Shown in pieces: positions 8,964-17,624 of a stretch of DNA of 64,000 nt (the first letter of the stretch is position 1; each line of letters starts with the position of its first letter). The DNA lies in NCBI GenBank assembly GCA_963806455.1, contig CAWDXZ010000007.1, positions 124,001-188,000 of the forward strand. Reading direction: 5' to 3'. The notes under the pieces were generated by a model. That model saw nothing but the letters and a program-made list of their open reading frames with translations, ran no database searches and had not been told where the DNA came from. The translations under genes were made by a program, and so were the position numbers. Source of the DNA: Bog-756 sp963806455 (GTDB taxonomy: Bacteria; Actinomycetota; Acidimicrobiia; Acidimicrobiales; RAAP-2).

Positions 8964-11255
8964 ATGACCGACGTGGACGACGCCCACGAGGGGCGAGAGG
9001 ATGAGGTCGATCCCTCGGATCTCGCCGCCACCCGTCGCGGGACGACAGGGCCGGCAACCGAGCGGGTGCGGATCGTGGGCGCAGAACCGGCCGGCGAGAT
9101 CACCTCCGAGCTGCCGGTGGTCTCGGCCGAGCCCGAGGCCGAGTCGGACCGCACGACGCCGGCCCCGGCGACCAGCCTCACCGAGGAGCCCGAGGCCTAC
9201 GGCGTCGACCAGCCGATGGTGCGGCTCACCGACGAGCCCGGTGAGCCTTTCGGCAGCGGGCCCGGCGTCGATCCGGTGACACCCGGCCAGACCGCCGTGC
9301 CCGGCAGCATGGCCTCGGCGACCGAGCTCCCGCACTGGACGGAGCCCCCGACCGGTCAGGTGCCGGCCGTCCTGTCCCGGGATGCCGGTGGCGGGGAGGG
9401 ACCGGGCGTCGCCGGGCCCAGCTGGCGCGAGGAGGACGCCGACTGGGTGGCCCACGAGGACCAGTTCGAGCCGTCCATGTTCGGCAGCGATCAGGCGGCC
9501 CTGGGCTCGCTGGACGAGTCGGACCGCACCGACTCCGAGCGCCGGCCGTGGGAGTTCGACCTCGACTCGGCGAGGCCGGGGTCTCCGAGTCCGAGCTGGA
9601 GCGCCGACCCCGGCCAAGGCCCGTCCGTGGGCCACGGCGACGGCGGGACCATCGCCCCCATCACCGAGGAGACCGAGGTGGTGACGCCGACGACGGAGGC
9701 GCCCGGGTCGGCCCCGCCCACGCCCGGCCCCCCGCCCACCGCCGTGCCCGCACCCCCGCCCACTGCCGTGCCCGCGCCCCCGCCCACCGCCGTGCCGCCC
9801 GACGACTACGGGACCGCCGAGCCACCGGCCGGGCCCGCGACCCCCGGATTGGGTCTCGCCGCCGGGGTGGGGGCGGTGTCCGGACTCGAGGAGGCCGGTC
9901 GAACGCTCGGCGGCCCGGGCCCGGGCCCGGTGACCGACGATGCACCCGCCGGTGCGGAGGACGCCCTCGACGCGGAGAAACGCCGGCCGACGGGGACGGC
10001 CCGGCCAGGGCGGACCCGGCGCAACGGGCTGCGGCCGGCCCGCATGCGGGCCAAGAAGCCGGAGGAGGTCGAGCTGACCGAGCCGCCCCTGGCCGCGGAG
10101 CCACCGGGGGCCTCGGTCACCGAGGTGCCGGGCGCCGGACGCCGGCGCGGCCTGGCCGATCTGGCCGCGGCCGATCGCACGGCCGATCGACAGGACGAAC
10201 TCACCACCGCCGACAGCGCCACGGATGGTGGACACGGCCGCACCCGTTCCGCCGTGGCCGCCGTCGGTGTGGCTGCCGGGGCGACGAAGCGGCGTCTCAG
10301 CCGCCGCCCGCCGGCGGGCGTCACCTCGCCCCCGGGCCCCGGCCCCGGAGGCTTGGAGCCGACCGGCGGGGGGCCACCCGCCCCCCGCCGGACTCGCCGG
10401 CCGGACGGGGCGGACTCCGTCCCCGGCCCGCACGAGGACACGAGCTCCATCGGGGTACGGGTCGGCACCGGGTTGGCCGCCGCCGTGGTGGCCCTGCTCG
10501 CCTTCAAGGTGGGAACGGTGGCCGCACTGGTCCTCAGTGTGCTGGTGGTCGTCTTCGCCGCCGGCGAGTGCTTCGGCGTGCTGCGGCGCGCCGGGTACCA
10601 CCCGGCCACACTCCTTGGCCTGGTGGGCACGGTGTCACTGATGGTCGGCGCCTACACGAAGGGTGTCGCCGCCCTCCCGCTGGTGCTGGTCCTGATCACG
10701 GCCTTCACGCTCATCTGGTACCTGTTCGGCATCGAACGGGGTTCAGCCGTCGCCGGCACCGCCGCCACCCTCCTCACCGTCGGGTGGGTCTCGCTCCTCG
10801 GGTCGTACGCCGGCCTCCTGCTCGCCCCCTCCTCCTTCCCGAACCGGCACGGAATCGCCTTCCTCCTCGGTGCTGTCATCGCCACCGTGGCCAACGACAT
10901 CGGCGCGCTGGTCATCGGCGGGTGGCTCGGCAGCCGGCCGCTGGCCCCCAACATCAGTCCCAACAAGACGTGGGAGGGGCTCTTCGGCGGCGCCGTCTTC
11001 TCCATCCTCGTCTCGACCGTGGTGGTCGGGTCCATCCACCCGTGGAGCGCCTCCAATGCCGCCCTCCTCGGGGTGGTGGTGGCGGTGGTCGCGCCCATCG
11101 GCGACCTGTGCGAATCCCTGCTCAAACGGGACCTCCGTCTGAAGGACATGGGGTCGCTCCTCCCAGGCCACGGGGGCATCCTCGATCGGGTCGATGCGCT
11201 GTTGTTCGTGCTCCCGGCCACCTACTACCTCGTTCGTGCCCTCAATATCGCCTGA
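8964..11255 (+). CDS. cdsA: Phosphatidate cytidylyltransferase with a 490-residue disordered N-terminus
   Basis: Makes CDP-diacylglycerol from phosphatidate and CTP at the membrane, the entry to phospholipid synthesis. Only the last third or so of the 763 residues is enzyme: several hydrophobic segments from about residue 495 on, then the CdsA signature SLLKRDLRLKDMGSLLPGHG followed by GILDR. The first 490 residues are rich in Pro, Ala, Glu and Gly, with repeated PPPTAVPA units near residues 250-275, and look disordered. A normal CdsA is near 270-300 residues. The ATG at 8964 has a strong GGGAGGAA site, so the long form is probably made. Whether the N-terminus is cut or binds partners is unknown. 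Confidence 0.92.
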   Translation: MTDVDDAHEGREDEVDPSDLAATRRGTTGPATERVRIVGAEPAGEITSELPVVSAEPEAESDRTTPAPATSLTEEPEAYGVDQPMVRLTDEPGEPFGSGPGVDPVTPGQTAVPGSMASATELPHWTEPPTGQVPAVLSRDAGGGEGPGVAGPSWREEDADWVAHEDQFEPSMFGSDQAALGSLDESDRTDSERRPWEFDLDSARPGSPSPSWSADPGQGPSVGHGDGGTIAPITEETEVVTPTTEAPGSAPPTPGPPPTAVPAPPPTAVPAPPPTAVPPDDYGTAEPPAGPATPGLGLAAGVGAVSGLEEAGRTLGGPGPGPVTDDAPAGAEDALDAEKRRPTGTARPGRTRRNGLRPARMRAKKPEEVELTEPPLAAEPPGASVTEVPGAGRRRGLADLAAADRTADRQDELTTADSATDGGHGRTRSAVAAVGVAAGATKRRLSRRPPAGVTSPPGPGPGGLEPTGGGPPAPRRTRRPDGADSVPGPHEDTSSIGVRVGTGLAAAVVALLAFKVGTVAALVLSVLVVVFAAGECFGVLRRAGYHPATLLGLVGTVSLMVGAYTKGVAALPLVLVLITAFTLIWYLFGIERGSAVAGTAATLLTVGWVSLLGSYAGLLLAPSSFPNRHGIAFLLGAVIATVANDIGALVIGGWLGSRPLAPNISPNKTWEGLFGGAVFSILVSTVVVGSIHPWSASNAALLGVVVAVVAPIGDLCESLLKRDLRLKDMGSLLPGHGGILDRVDALLFVLPATYYLVRALNIA

Positions 11256-11275
11256 ACTTCGGGCAGGCTAGGGGT

Positions 11276-12463
11276 ATGACCGGAGCGGGCGCGGTGACGT
11301 TGAGTCTCGTCGGGTCCACCGGGTCCATCGGCACCCAGGCTCTCGAGGTGGTGGAGGGCTCGCCCGAGCTGTTCGACGTGGTGGCCATCGGCGCCCACCG
11401 TTCCGTGGAGCGGCTGGCGGCCCAAGCCCGACGCCATGGGCCGGCCGTGGTGGCCATCGGCGACCACTCCCTGGCCCCCGAGCTGGCCCGCCTGGTCCCC
11501 CCCGGGGTCGAGGTGGTGGCCGGCACCGAGGGGCTGGCCTCCATCGCCACCCTGGCCGACGTGGCCGTCAACGGCGTGGTCGGTTTCGCCGGCCTGCACG
11601 TCACGCTGGCCGCCCTCAACGCCGGCCGGCGCCTGGCGCTGGCCAACAAGGAGTCGATCATCGCCGGCGGGCCCGTCGTCCGGCCGGCGCGGGCCACCCC
11701 CGGCGCCGAGATCCTGCCGGTCGACTCCGAGCACTGCGCCATCCACCAGTGCCTGCGGGCCGGGGCCGGGACGGATGTGGCCCGGTTGGTGCTCACCGCC
11801 TCGGGCGGCCCGTTCCGGGGCCGCGGCCGGGAGGAGCTGGCCGCGGTCGACGTGGCCGGCGCCCTGGCCCACCCCACCTGGTCCATGGGCCCGAAGATCA
11901 CCGTCGACTCCTCCACACTGATGAATAAGGGGCTCGAGGTCATCGAGGCCCACGAGCTCTTCGGCATCGGCTATGACCACATCGACGTCGTCATCCATCC
12001 CCAGTCGATCGTCCACTCGATGGTCGAGTTTGCCGACGGGGCCACCGTGGCCCAGCTCTCCCTGCCCGACATGCGCCTTCCCATCGGGTACGCATTGGCC
12101 TACCCCCGCCGGCTCGAGGTCGGCTACGGGCGGATCGACTGGGCCGAGTTGTCCACCCTGGACTTCGAGGAGCCCGACCGCGCCCTGTTCCCCTGCCTGG
12201 ACCTGGCCTACCGCGCCGGGCGGGCCGGGGATCTCGCCCCGGCGTGGCTCAACGCCTCCAACGAGGTGGCGGTACAGGCCTTCCTCGACGGCCGCATCGC
12301 CTGGACGGCCATCGCCGAGGTGGTCGAGGGCACGCTGGACCGTTACGAGCCGGGAACGGCCGGAGGTGACGAGCCGGTGCGCACCGTCGAGGACGTGCTC
12401 GAGGCCGACGCACGTGCCCGCCGGGTGGCCGGCGGGGTCGTGGCCGGGCGGGAGGCGGCGTGA
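11276..12463 (+). CDS. dxr: 1-deoxy-D-xylulose 5-phosphate reductoisomerase
   Basis: Second enzyme of the MEP isoprenoid pathway, NADPH-dependent, 395 residues. The Rossmann motif GSTGSIGTQAL is at the N-terminus; LANKESIIAGG, the metal-binding PVDSEHCAI and the substrate loop TASGGPFRG follow; the C-terminal domain includes SSTLMNKGLEVIEAHELF. The start is the ATG at 11276, the first in a frame that is open far upstream through cdsA without meaning. Its stop overlaps the next gene by 4 bases (GTGA). ispG, another MEP enzyme, lies two genes on. Confidence 0.96.
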   Translation: MTGAGAVTLSLVGSTGSIGTQALEVVEGSPELFDVVAIGAHRSVERLAAQARRHGPAVVAIGDHSLAPELARLVPPGVEVVAGTEGLASIATLADVAVNGVVGFAGLHVTLAALNAGRRLALANKESIIAGGPVVRPARATPGAEILPVDSEHCAIHQCLRAGAGTDVARLVLTASGGPFRGRGREELAAVDVAGALAHPTWSMGPKITVDSSTLMNKGLEVIEAHELFGIGYDHIDVVIHPQSIVHSMVEFADGATVAQLSLPDMRLPIGYALAYPRRLEVGYGRIDWAELSTLDFEEPDRALFPCLDLAYRAGRAGDLAPAWLNASNEVAVQAFLDGRIAWTAIAEVVEGTLDRYEPGTAGGDEPVRTVEDVLEADARARRVAGGVVAGREAA

Positions 12464-13794
12464 GCATCACCGACACCCGGCGCCCGGCCGACGAGTCGGG
12501 GGGAGCGGCCACCCACGGCCGGCGCGGCCGCCCGCCCACTCCCAAGTCGCCGAGGCGGTTGGCCGGCGAGCTGCTCGCCGCCATCGCGGCCATCGTCGCC
12601 CTCGCCGTGGGCACCGGGTACACCGACCTTCTGATCGTCGTGGCCTCCATCATCGTCATCGTGATGCTGCACGAGCTCGGCCACTTCCTGGCGGCCAAGC
12701 GGAGCGGCATGAAGGTCACCGAGTACTTCGTCGGTTTCGGGCCCCGCCTGTGGTCCTTCCGGGTGGGCGAGACGGAGTACGGGGTCAAGGCGCTGCCGCT
12801 GGGCGGGTACGTGAAGATCCCGGGCATGACCAACCTCGAGGAGGTCGACCCGGCCGACGAGGACCGCCTCTATCGCGAGAAGCCGTTCCACTCCCGGCTG
12901 CTCGTAGCCGTGGCCGGGTCGGCCATGCACTTCCTGATGGCCTTCGTGCTGCTGTGGGTGCTGTTGGCCTTCGTCGGCGTGCCCAACGCGAACCAGGTCC
13001 AGATCCAGGGGCTCAACCAGGTCGGCGGCCGGCCCAGTCCGGCCGGGACGGGCGGCATCCTGCCCGGGGACGTGGTGGTGTCGGTCGACGGGCGGCCGAT
13101 CGGCGGGAACGTCGACGCCCTGACCAACGCCATCCACGATCATCCCGATCAACCACTGGCCGTGGTGGTGGATCGCCAGGGTCACCAGAGGACGCTGGAG
13201 GTGACGCCGGCCAACGGGCGGGCCCTCCCTGAGCGGGATTCGGCCCCGCCGCCCGGGACGGCGCCGTTCGGCCTCATCGGCGTCAGCCTCGGCTCCCCGG
13301 TGCAGACGAGGTCGGCGCTGAGCGCCCTGACATCCACCGGTGCGGAGCTGGGCCGCTTCGCCTGGGCCTCGATGGCCGGCATCGGGCACCTCTTCTCTCC
13401 CAGCGGGGTCAGCCAGCGGCTCGATCAGGTGACCAGCGCCAAGGCGGCCAACCAGGCGGCGGCCAACGGAACCCGGGCGCAGTCCATCGTGGGCATCGTC
13501 CAGACGGCCACGGATGCCGCCCACGCCGGGATCGGCGATTTCTTGTACATCCTCATCGTCATCAACATCTTCTTCGGGATCTTCAATCTCTTTCCCATGC
13601 TGCCCCTCGACGGCGGACATGTGGCCATTGCCGTGTACGAGAAGATCCGGACCGGCCGTCGCCGAGCCATGTACCACGCCGACGTGGCCAAGCTCATGCC
13701 CTTCACCTGGCTGTTCCTCATGTTCCTGGCCGTCCTCGTGGTGCCGGCGTTCCTCACCGACATCCTCCACCCGATGGCCAATCCGTTCGGCTGA
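12460..13794 (+). CDS. rseP: RIP (site-2) zinc metalloprotease, RseP family
   Basis: Intramembrane protease that cleaves anti-sigma factors or signal peptides within the membrane, 444 residues. The zinc site HELGH lies in a hydrophobic helix near residue 70, the second motif LPLDGGH near 380, and a PDZ domain is between (about 175-255, including GILPGDVVVSVDG). A basic cytoplasmic N-terminus of about 35 residues precedes the first helix. GTG start at 12460 overlapping the dxr stop. The dxr-rseP-ispG order is conserved in actinobacteria; the substrate is not shown by the sequence. Confidence 0.94.
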   Translation: MSITDTRRPADESGGAATHGRRGRPPTPKSPRRLAGELLAAIAAIVALAVGTGYTDLLIVVASIIVIVMLHELGHFLAAKRSGMKVTEYFVGFGPRLWSFRVGETEYGVKALPLGGYVKIPGMTNLEEVDPADEDRLYREKPFHSRLLVAVAGSAMHFLMAFVLLWVLLAFVGVPNANQVQIQGLNQVGGRPSPAGTGGILPGDVVVSVDGRPIGGNVDALTNAIHDHPDQPLAVVVDRQGHQRTLEVTPANGRALPERDSAPPPGTAPFGLIGVSLGSPVQTRSALSALTSTGAELGRFAWASMAGIGHLFSPSGVSQRLDQVTSAKAANQAAANGTRAQSIVGIVQTATDAAHAGIGDFLYILIVINIFFGIFNLFPMLPLDGGHVAIAVYEKIRTGRRRAMYHADVAKLMPFTWLFLMFLAVLVVPAFLTDILHPMANPFG

Positions 13795-13851
13795 GCCCGG
13801 GACCGGCCGGGACCGGCCGAGGCCGGCCGTAGGACGGACATGGGCCGCCGG

Positions 13852-13857
13852 TAGCAT
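13852..13857 (+). promoter_or_regulatory. Candidate -10 element of ispG (leaderless)
   Basis: TAGCAT ends 6 bases before the ATG at 13864, so transcription would begin at or next to the start codon. No ribosome binding site lies between. Confidence 0.4.
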
Positions 13858-13863
13858 GGCGGC

Positions 13864-15102
13864 ATGGCGAGGACGTCCTGGACCACCACCGAGCGACGGA
13901 CCACCCGCCAGATCCACGTCGGCGACGTGGCCGTGGGGGGAGGGTCGCCGGTCACCGTGCAGTCGATGACCACCACCAAGACGGCCGACGCCGACGGGAC
14001 CCTCTCCCAGATCTACGCTCTGGCCGCGGCCGGGGCCGACCTGGTGCGCTGCACGTGTAACGAGGAGGCGGCCGCCGAGGGCCTGGCCCGCATCGTCCCC
14101 CGCTCGCCGGTGCCGATCATCGCCGACATCCACTTCCACCACGAGATGGCCCTGGCCGCCCTGGAGGCCGGCGTGCAGGGGCTGCGTCTCAACCCCGGCA
14201 ACCTCCGGAAGGAGGCGGAGATCAAACAGGTGGCCAGTGAGGCCAAGGACCGGGGTGTGCCGATACGCATCGGGGTCAACGCGGGCTCGCTCGATCGCGA
14301 CCTGTACAAGCGGTTCGGCGGGGCCACGCCCGAGGCCCTCGTCGAGTCGGCCCGAATCGAGCTGGCCTACTTCGCCGAGGTCGGGTTCGAGGACGTCAAG
14401 ATCTCGGTCAAAGCCTCGTCGGTGCCGCTGATGATCGAGTCCTACCGGCTCGCATCCGAGACCTTCGACCATCCCCTGCACCTCGGGGTGACCGAGGCCG
14501 GTCCGCCCCCGGCCGGGCTGCTCAAGGGGACGGCGGGCATCGCCACCTTGCTGGCCGAAGGGATCGGGGACACCATCCGCTACTCGCTCACGGCCGACCC
14601 GGTCGAGGAGGCGCGGGCCGGACGGCAGTTGCTCGAGGCACTCGGCCTCCGTGAGCGCAAGGGCCTCGACCTCATTGCCTGTCCGAGCTGTGGGCGGGCC
14701 GAGGTCGACGTGATCGCCGTGGCCAGCGCGGCCCAGCGGGCCCTCGAGGAGCGCAACCTCCCCATCCAGGTGGCGGTCATGGGGTGCGTGGTCAACGGAC
14801 CCGGCGAGGCCCGCGAGGCGGACCTCGGGATCGCGGCCGGGCGCAAGTGCGGCCACCTGTTCATCAAGGGGAAGATCATCCGCAAGGTCCCCGAGGATGG
14901 GATGGTCGAGGCCTTGGTGGCCGAGGCCGAGCGGCTGGTGGCCGAGGGAGTGGAGGCCAGATTGGCGGCGGCGGACCCCGAGGCCGAGGCCGAGGCCGAG
15001 TCGGACCGCCGGGCGCTCATCGAGGCCAAGGGCGAGGATGCCAACGCCTCGGAGGCCAAGGTGGAGCTCATCCGCAAGAAGTACGGCGCCGACGCCGAGT
15101 AG
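13864..15102 (+). CDS. ispG: 4-hydroxy-3-methylbut-2-enyl diphosphate synthase (flavodoxin)
   Basis: Iron-sulfur enzyme of the MEP pathway converting MEcPP to HMBPP, 412 residues. It has the TIM-barrel domain with VQSMTTTKTAD and LRLNPGN, then the cluster domain with Cys ligands in ACPSCGR and MGCVVNGPGEA. The last 45 residues, Ala/Glu-rich, extend past the usual end. The ATG start at 13864 lies just downstream of a -10-like element. Works in the same pathway as dxr in this block. Confidence 0.96.
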   Translation: MARTSWTTTERRTTRQIHVGDVAVGGGSPVTVQSMTTTKTADADGTLSQIYALAAAGADLVRCTCNEEAAAEGLARIVPRSPVPIIADIHFHHEMALAALEAGVQGLRLNPGNLRKEAEIKQVASEAKDRGVPIRIGVNAGSLDRDLYKRFGGATPEALVESARIELAYFAEVGFEDVKISVKASSVPLMIESYRLASETFDHPLHLGVTEAGPPPAGLLKGTAGIATLLAEGIGDTIRYSLTADPVEEARAGRQLLEALGLRERKGLDLIACPSCGRAEVDVIAVASAAQRALEERNLPIQVAVMGCVVNGPGEAREADLGIAAGRKCGHLFIKGKIIRKVPEDGMVEALVAEAERLVAEGVEARLAAADPEAEAEAESDRRALIEAKGEDANASEAKVELIRKKYGADAE

Positions 15103-15148
15103 GCCGGCAGCCGGCCCGGTCGGGCCGGGGGCCCCACCGGCCCCACAG

Positions 15149-15154
15149 TAGGAT
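15149..15154 (+). promoter_or_regulatory. Candidate -10 element of proS (leaderless)
   Basis: TAGGAT ends 8 bases before the ATG at 15163, with no ribosome site between. It gives proS its own promoter inside a same-strand gene block. Confidence 0.4.
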
Positions 15155-15162
15155 CGCCGACC

Positions 15163-16875
15163 ATGCGCATGTCCCGGCTGCTCGTCCGTACGTTGCGCGA
15201 GGCGCCCACCGACGCCGAGGTGGCCAGCCACCAACTGCTGGTCCGGGCCGGGTACATCCGTCGCCTGGCCTCGGGCGTCTACAGCTTCCTCCCCCTCGGC
15301 CACCGCGTCCTGCGCCGTATCGAGCAGGCGGTCCGAGACGAGCTCGACGCCGCCGGCTGCCAGGAGGTGCTCCTCCCGGCCCTGCATCCCATCGAACTGT
15401 GGGAGCAGTCAGGACGGGCCGCCCTGTTCGGCAGCGACATCCTGCCGGCGATGACGGTCGATGCTCGGGGTGGGACCTTCGTGCTCGGGCCCACCCACGA
15501 AGAGGTGGTGACGGTGACCGTCGGGGCCGAGGTCGACTCCTACCGGCAGCTGCCCCTCACCGTCTATCAGATCCAGGTCAAGTTCCGGGACGAGGCCCGG
15601 CCCAGATTCGGCCTGCTGCGCACCCGCGAGCTCATCATGGCCGACGCCTACTCCTTCGACGTGGACAAGGAGGCCATGCAGGACTCGTACCGCGCCGTCT
15701 TCGACGCCTACCTCAGGATCTTCGGGCGGATCGGACTCGATGCCGTCCCGGTCGAGGCGGAGTCGGGGGCCATCGGCGGTGACGTCAACCACGAGTTCAT
15801 GGTGCCCTCGGCGGTGGGGGAGGACTGGTTCGTGCGGTGCTCCTCCTGCGGGTACGCCGCCAACATCGAGGCGGCCACCCGGAGGGTCGGCGACCCGACC
15901 CCCGACGCCGCCCCGAGCGAGGAATCGGATGCTCTGGTCGAGCACCACACCCCGGACCGGCCGGGGATCACCGACGTGGTGGAGTTCTTCGCCGACCGGG
16001 GCGTCACGGCCGCCGACTTCCTCAAGAGCATGGCCGTGATCGACGAGCAGGGCCGGCCCTCCCTCCTGCTCGTGCCCGGGGACCGGGAGGCGCGGCTGCC
16101 GAGCGGTTGGCGCCTGTTCGAGGGTGACGATTTCGCCACCCACCCGAGCCTGGTGAAGGGCTACGTGGGTCCGGCCGGCCAACAGGAGCACGGGTTCAGG
16201 GTCGTCGGCGACCTCGAGATCAGGTCCCCGAGGCCGTGGATCACCGGGGCCAACCGTCCCGATCACCATGTGACCGGGGCGCGCCTCGACCGGGACTTCT
16301 CGGTGGACGAGTGGGGGTCCTACGCCCAGGTGCGGAGCGGGGATGCCTGCCCCCGCTGCGGCGGGGCGGTCGAGCTGGTCCGCTCCGTCGAGGCCGCCCA
16401 CACGTTCCAGCTCGGGTACAAGTACTCGCAGGTCATGCCAGGTGGCACCTTCGTGACCGAGGGGGGTGGGGAGGTGCCCTTCTCCATGGGGTGCTACGGG
16501 ATGGGCGTGAGCCGGCTCCTCGGCGTCGTCGCCGAGGAGCACCACGACGAGCGCGGGCTGGCCTGGCCGGCGGAGGTCGCCCCTTTCCAGGTGCACCTGG
16601 TCGCCCTGGGGGCCGGGCGCGCTCCCGAGGTGGCCGCGGCGGCCGAGCAGCTCTACGGGGGCCTGGTGGCGGCCGGGGTGGAGGTCCTCTACGACGACCG
16701 TGATGCGTCCCCCGGGGTCAAGTTCGCCGACGCCGACCTGATCGGGGTGCCGGCCCGGTTGGTGGTCGGGGCCAAGGGCCTGGCCCGGGGGGCCGTCGAG
16801 TGGCGGTCCCGGGTGTCGGGTGAGGAGCGGGAGCTGCCCCTGGCGTCGGCGGTGGACGAGGTCGCCAGGGGGTGA
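15163..16875 (+). CDS. proS: Prolyl-tRNA synthetase, bacterial type with editing domain
   Basis: Charges tRNA-Pro, 570 residues, class II synthetase. Motif 1 lies around the ASGVYSFLPLGHRVL segment, motif 2 around FRDEARPRFGLLRTREL and motif 3 around CYGMGVSRLL. The insertion between motifs 2 and 3 (about residues 230-390) is the YbaK-like editing domain, with ADFLKSMAV and GANRPDHHV visible, so this is the E. coli-like form. An anticodon-binding domain ends the protein. Start at the ATG of 15163. Confidence 0.96.
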   Translation: MRMSRLLVRTLREAPTDAEVASHQLLVRAGYIRRLASGVYSFLPLGHRVLRRIEQAVRDELDAAGCQEVLLPALHPIELWEQSGRAALFGSDILPAMTVDARGGTFVLGPTHEEVVTVTVGAEVDSYRQLPLTVYQIQVKFRDEARPRFGLLRTRELIMADAYSFDVDKEAMQDSYRAVFDAYLRIFGRIGLDAVPVEAESGAIGGDVNHEFMVPSAVGEDWFVRCSSCGYAANIEAATRRVGDPTPDAAPSEESDALVEHHTPDRPGITDVVEFFADRGVTAADFLKSMAVIDEQGRPSLLLVPGDREARLPSGWRLFEGDDFATHPSLVKGYVGPAGQQEHGFRVVGDLEIRSPRPWITGANRPDHHVTGARLDRDFSVDEWGSYAQVRSGDACPRCGGAVELVRSVEAAHTFQLGYKYSQVMPGGTFVTEGGGEVPFSMGCYGMGVSRLLGVVAEEHHDERGLAWPAEVAPFQVHLVALGAGRAPEVAAAAEQLYGGLVAAGVEVLYDDRDASPGVKFADADLIGVPARLVVGAKGLARGAVEWRSRVSGEERELPLASAVDEVARG

Positions 16876-16903
16876 GGAGGGGACGAATGCGCACGTCGCG
16901 GCG

Positions 16904-16933
16904 TTTACAGCCCAGATCGGGCGCTGCTATACT
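16904..16933 (+). promoter_or_regulatory. Sigma-70-type promoter of the rimP-nusA-infB operon
   Basis: TTTACA at 16904-16909 and TATACT at 16928-16933 are separated by 18 bases, the best consensus promoter in the core region. Transcription would start near 16940, giving a leader of about 150 bases before rimP that contains a terminator-like hairpin. Confidence 0.65.
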
Positions 16934-16974
16934 TGCGCACCTGCCGTTCGGTTGGAGTGAGGTGGCGCTGCTGG

Positions 16975-17006
16975 AGCGTGGGCGGACAGCCCACGCTTTT
17001 GTTTTG
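16975..17006 (+). terminator. Intrinsic-terminator-like hairpin in the rimP-nusA leader
   Basis: AGCGTGGGC (16975-16983) pairs perfectly with GCCCACGCT (16989-16997) around a five-base loop and is followed by TTTTGTTTTGT. It lies about 35 bases downstream of the predicted transcription start and upstream of rimP, with no other gene between. It is therefore either an attenuator controlling the operon, plausibly by NusA itself, or the end of a short RNA. Confidence 0.65.
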
Positions 17007-17090
17007 TCAGAAACGCTTCCGAAGAAGGTGCAGAGCAGGATATGAGGACGACGACACGGCAGCGCCGGCACCAGGGAGGAGGCAGCGCAG

Positions 17091-17624
17091 ATGGAGGAAT
17101 TGTATGCCACGCTCCAGCCGGTGATGAGCGCTGCCGGCCTCGAGCTGATCGACGTGGAGCTGCGGGCGGGTGTACTCCTCGTCACCGTGGACCGAGCCGG
17201 CGGGGTGGATCTCGACGCGTTGACGGAGGCCAACCGGGCCGCCTCGTCTGTCCTGGACGAGCTCGACCCCATCCCCGGTAGGTACGCCCTCGAGGTCTCG
17301 AGCCCCGGCGTCGAGCGCACGCTGCGCACGCCAGCCCACTTCTCGCGGGCGGTGGGCGAGGTGGTGACCGTCAAGACCCGGCCGCAGGTGGCGGGCGACC
17401 GCCGCCGGCGTGGCCGGTTGCTGTCGGCCGACGACGACGGGTTCGAGCTGGAGGTGGAAGGCGCGGACCGACCGGTACGGCTGGCGTACGGCGAGGTCGA
17501 CCGGGCGCGCACCGTGTTCGAGTGGGGACCGGCGCCGCGCCCCGGGAGGCCCCGCCATGCCGCCGAACCGAAGGGGGCACCGCCGGCCGGGACGAAGAAG
17601 AGGAAGCAGGTCGCATCCCGATGA
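17091..17624 (+). CDS. rimP: Ribosome maturation factor RimP
   Basis: Assembly factor for the 30S subunit, 177 residues. The N-terminal domain (GLELIDVELRAG, then LVTVDRAGGVDLDALTEANR) and the conserved YALEVSSPGVERTLRTPAHF are clear. The last 30 residues are basic and Ala/Pro-rich. The ATG at 17091 follows GGAGG at 17077-17081. Its stop overlaps the nusA start (ATGA), the usual rimP-nusA coupling. Confidence 0.95.
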   Translation: MEELYATLQPVMSAAGLELIDVELRAGVLLVTVDRAGGVDLDALTEANRAASSVLDELDPIPGRYALEVSSPGVERTLRTPAHFSRAVGEVVTVKTRPQVAGDRRRRGRLLSADDDGFELEVEGADRPVRLAYGEVDRARTVFEWGPAPRPGRPRHAAEPKGAPPAGTKKRKQVASR

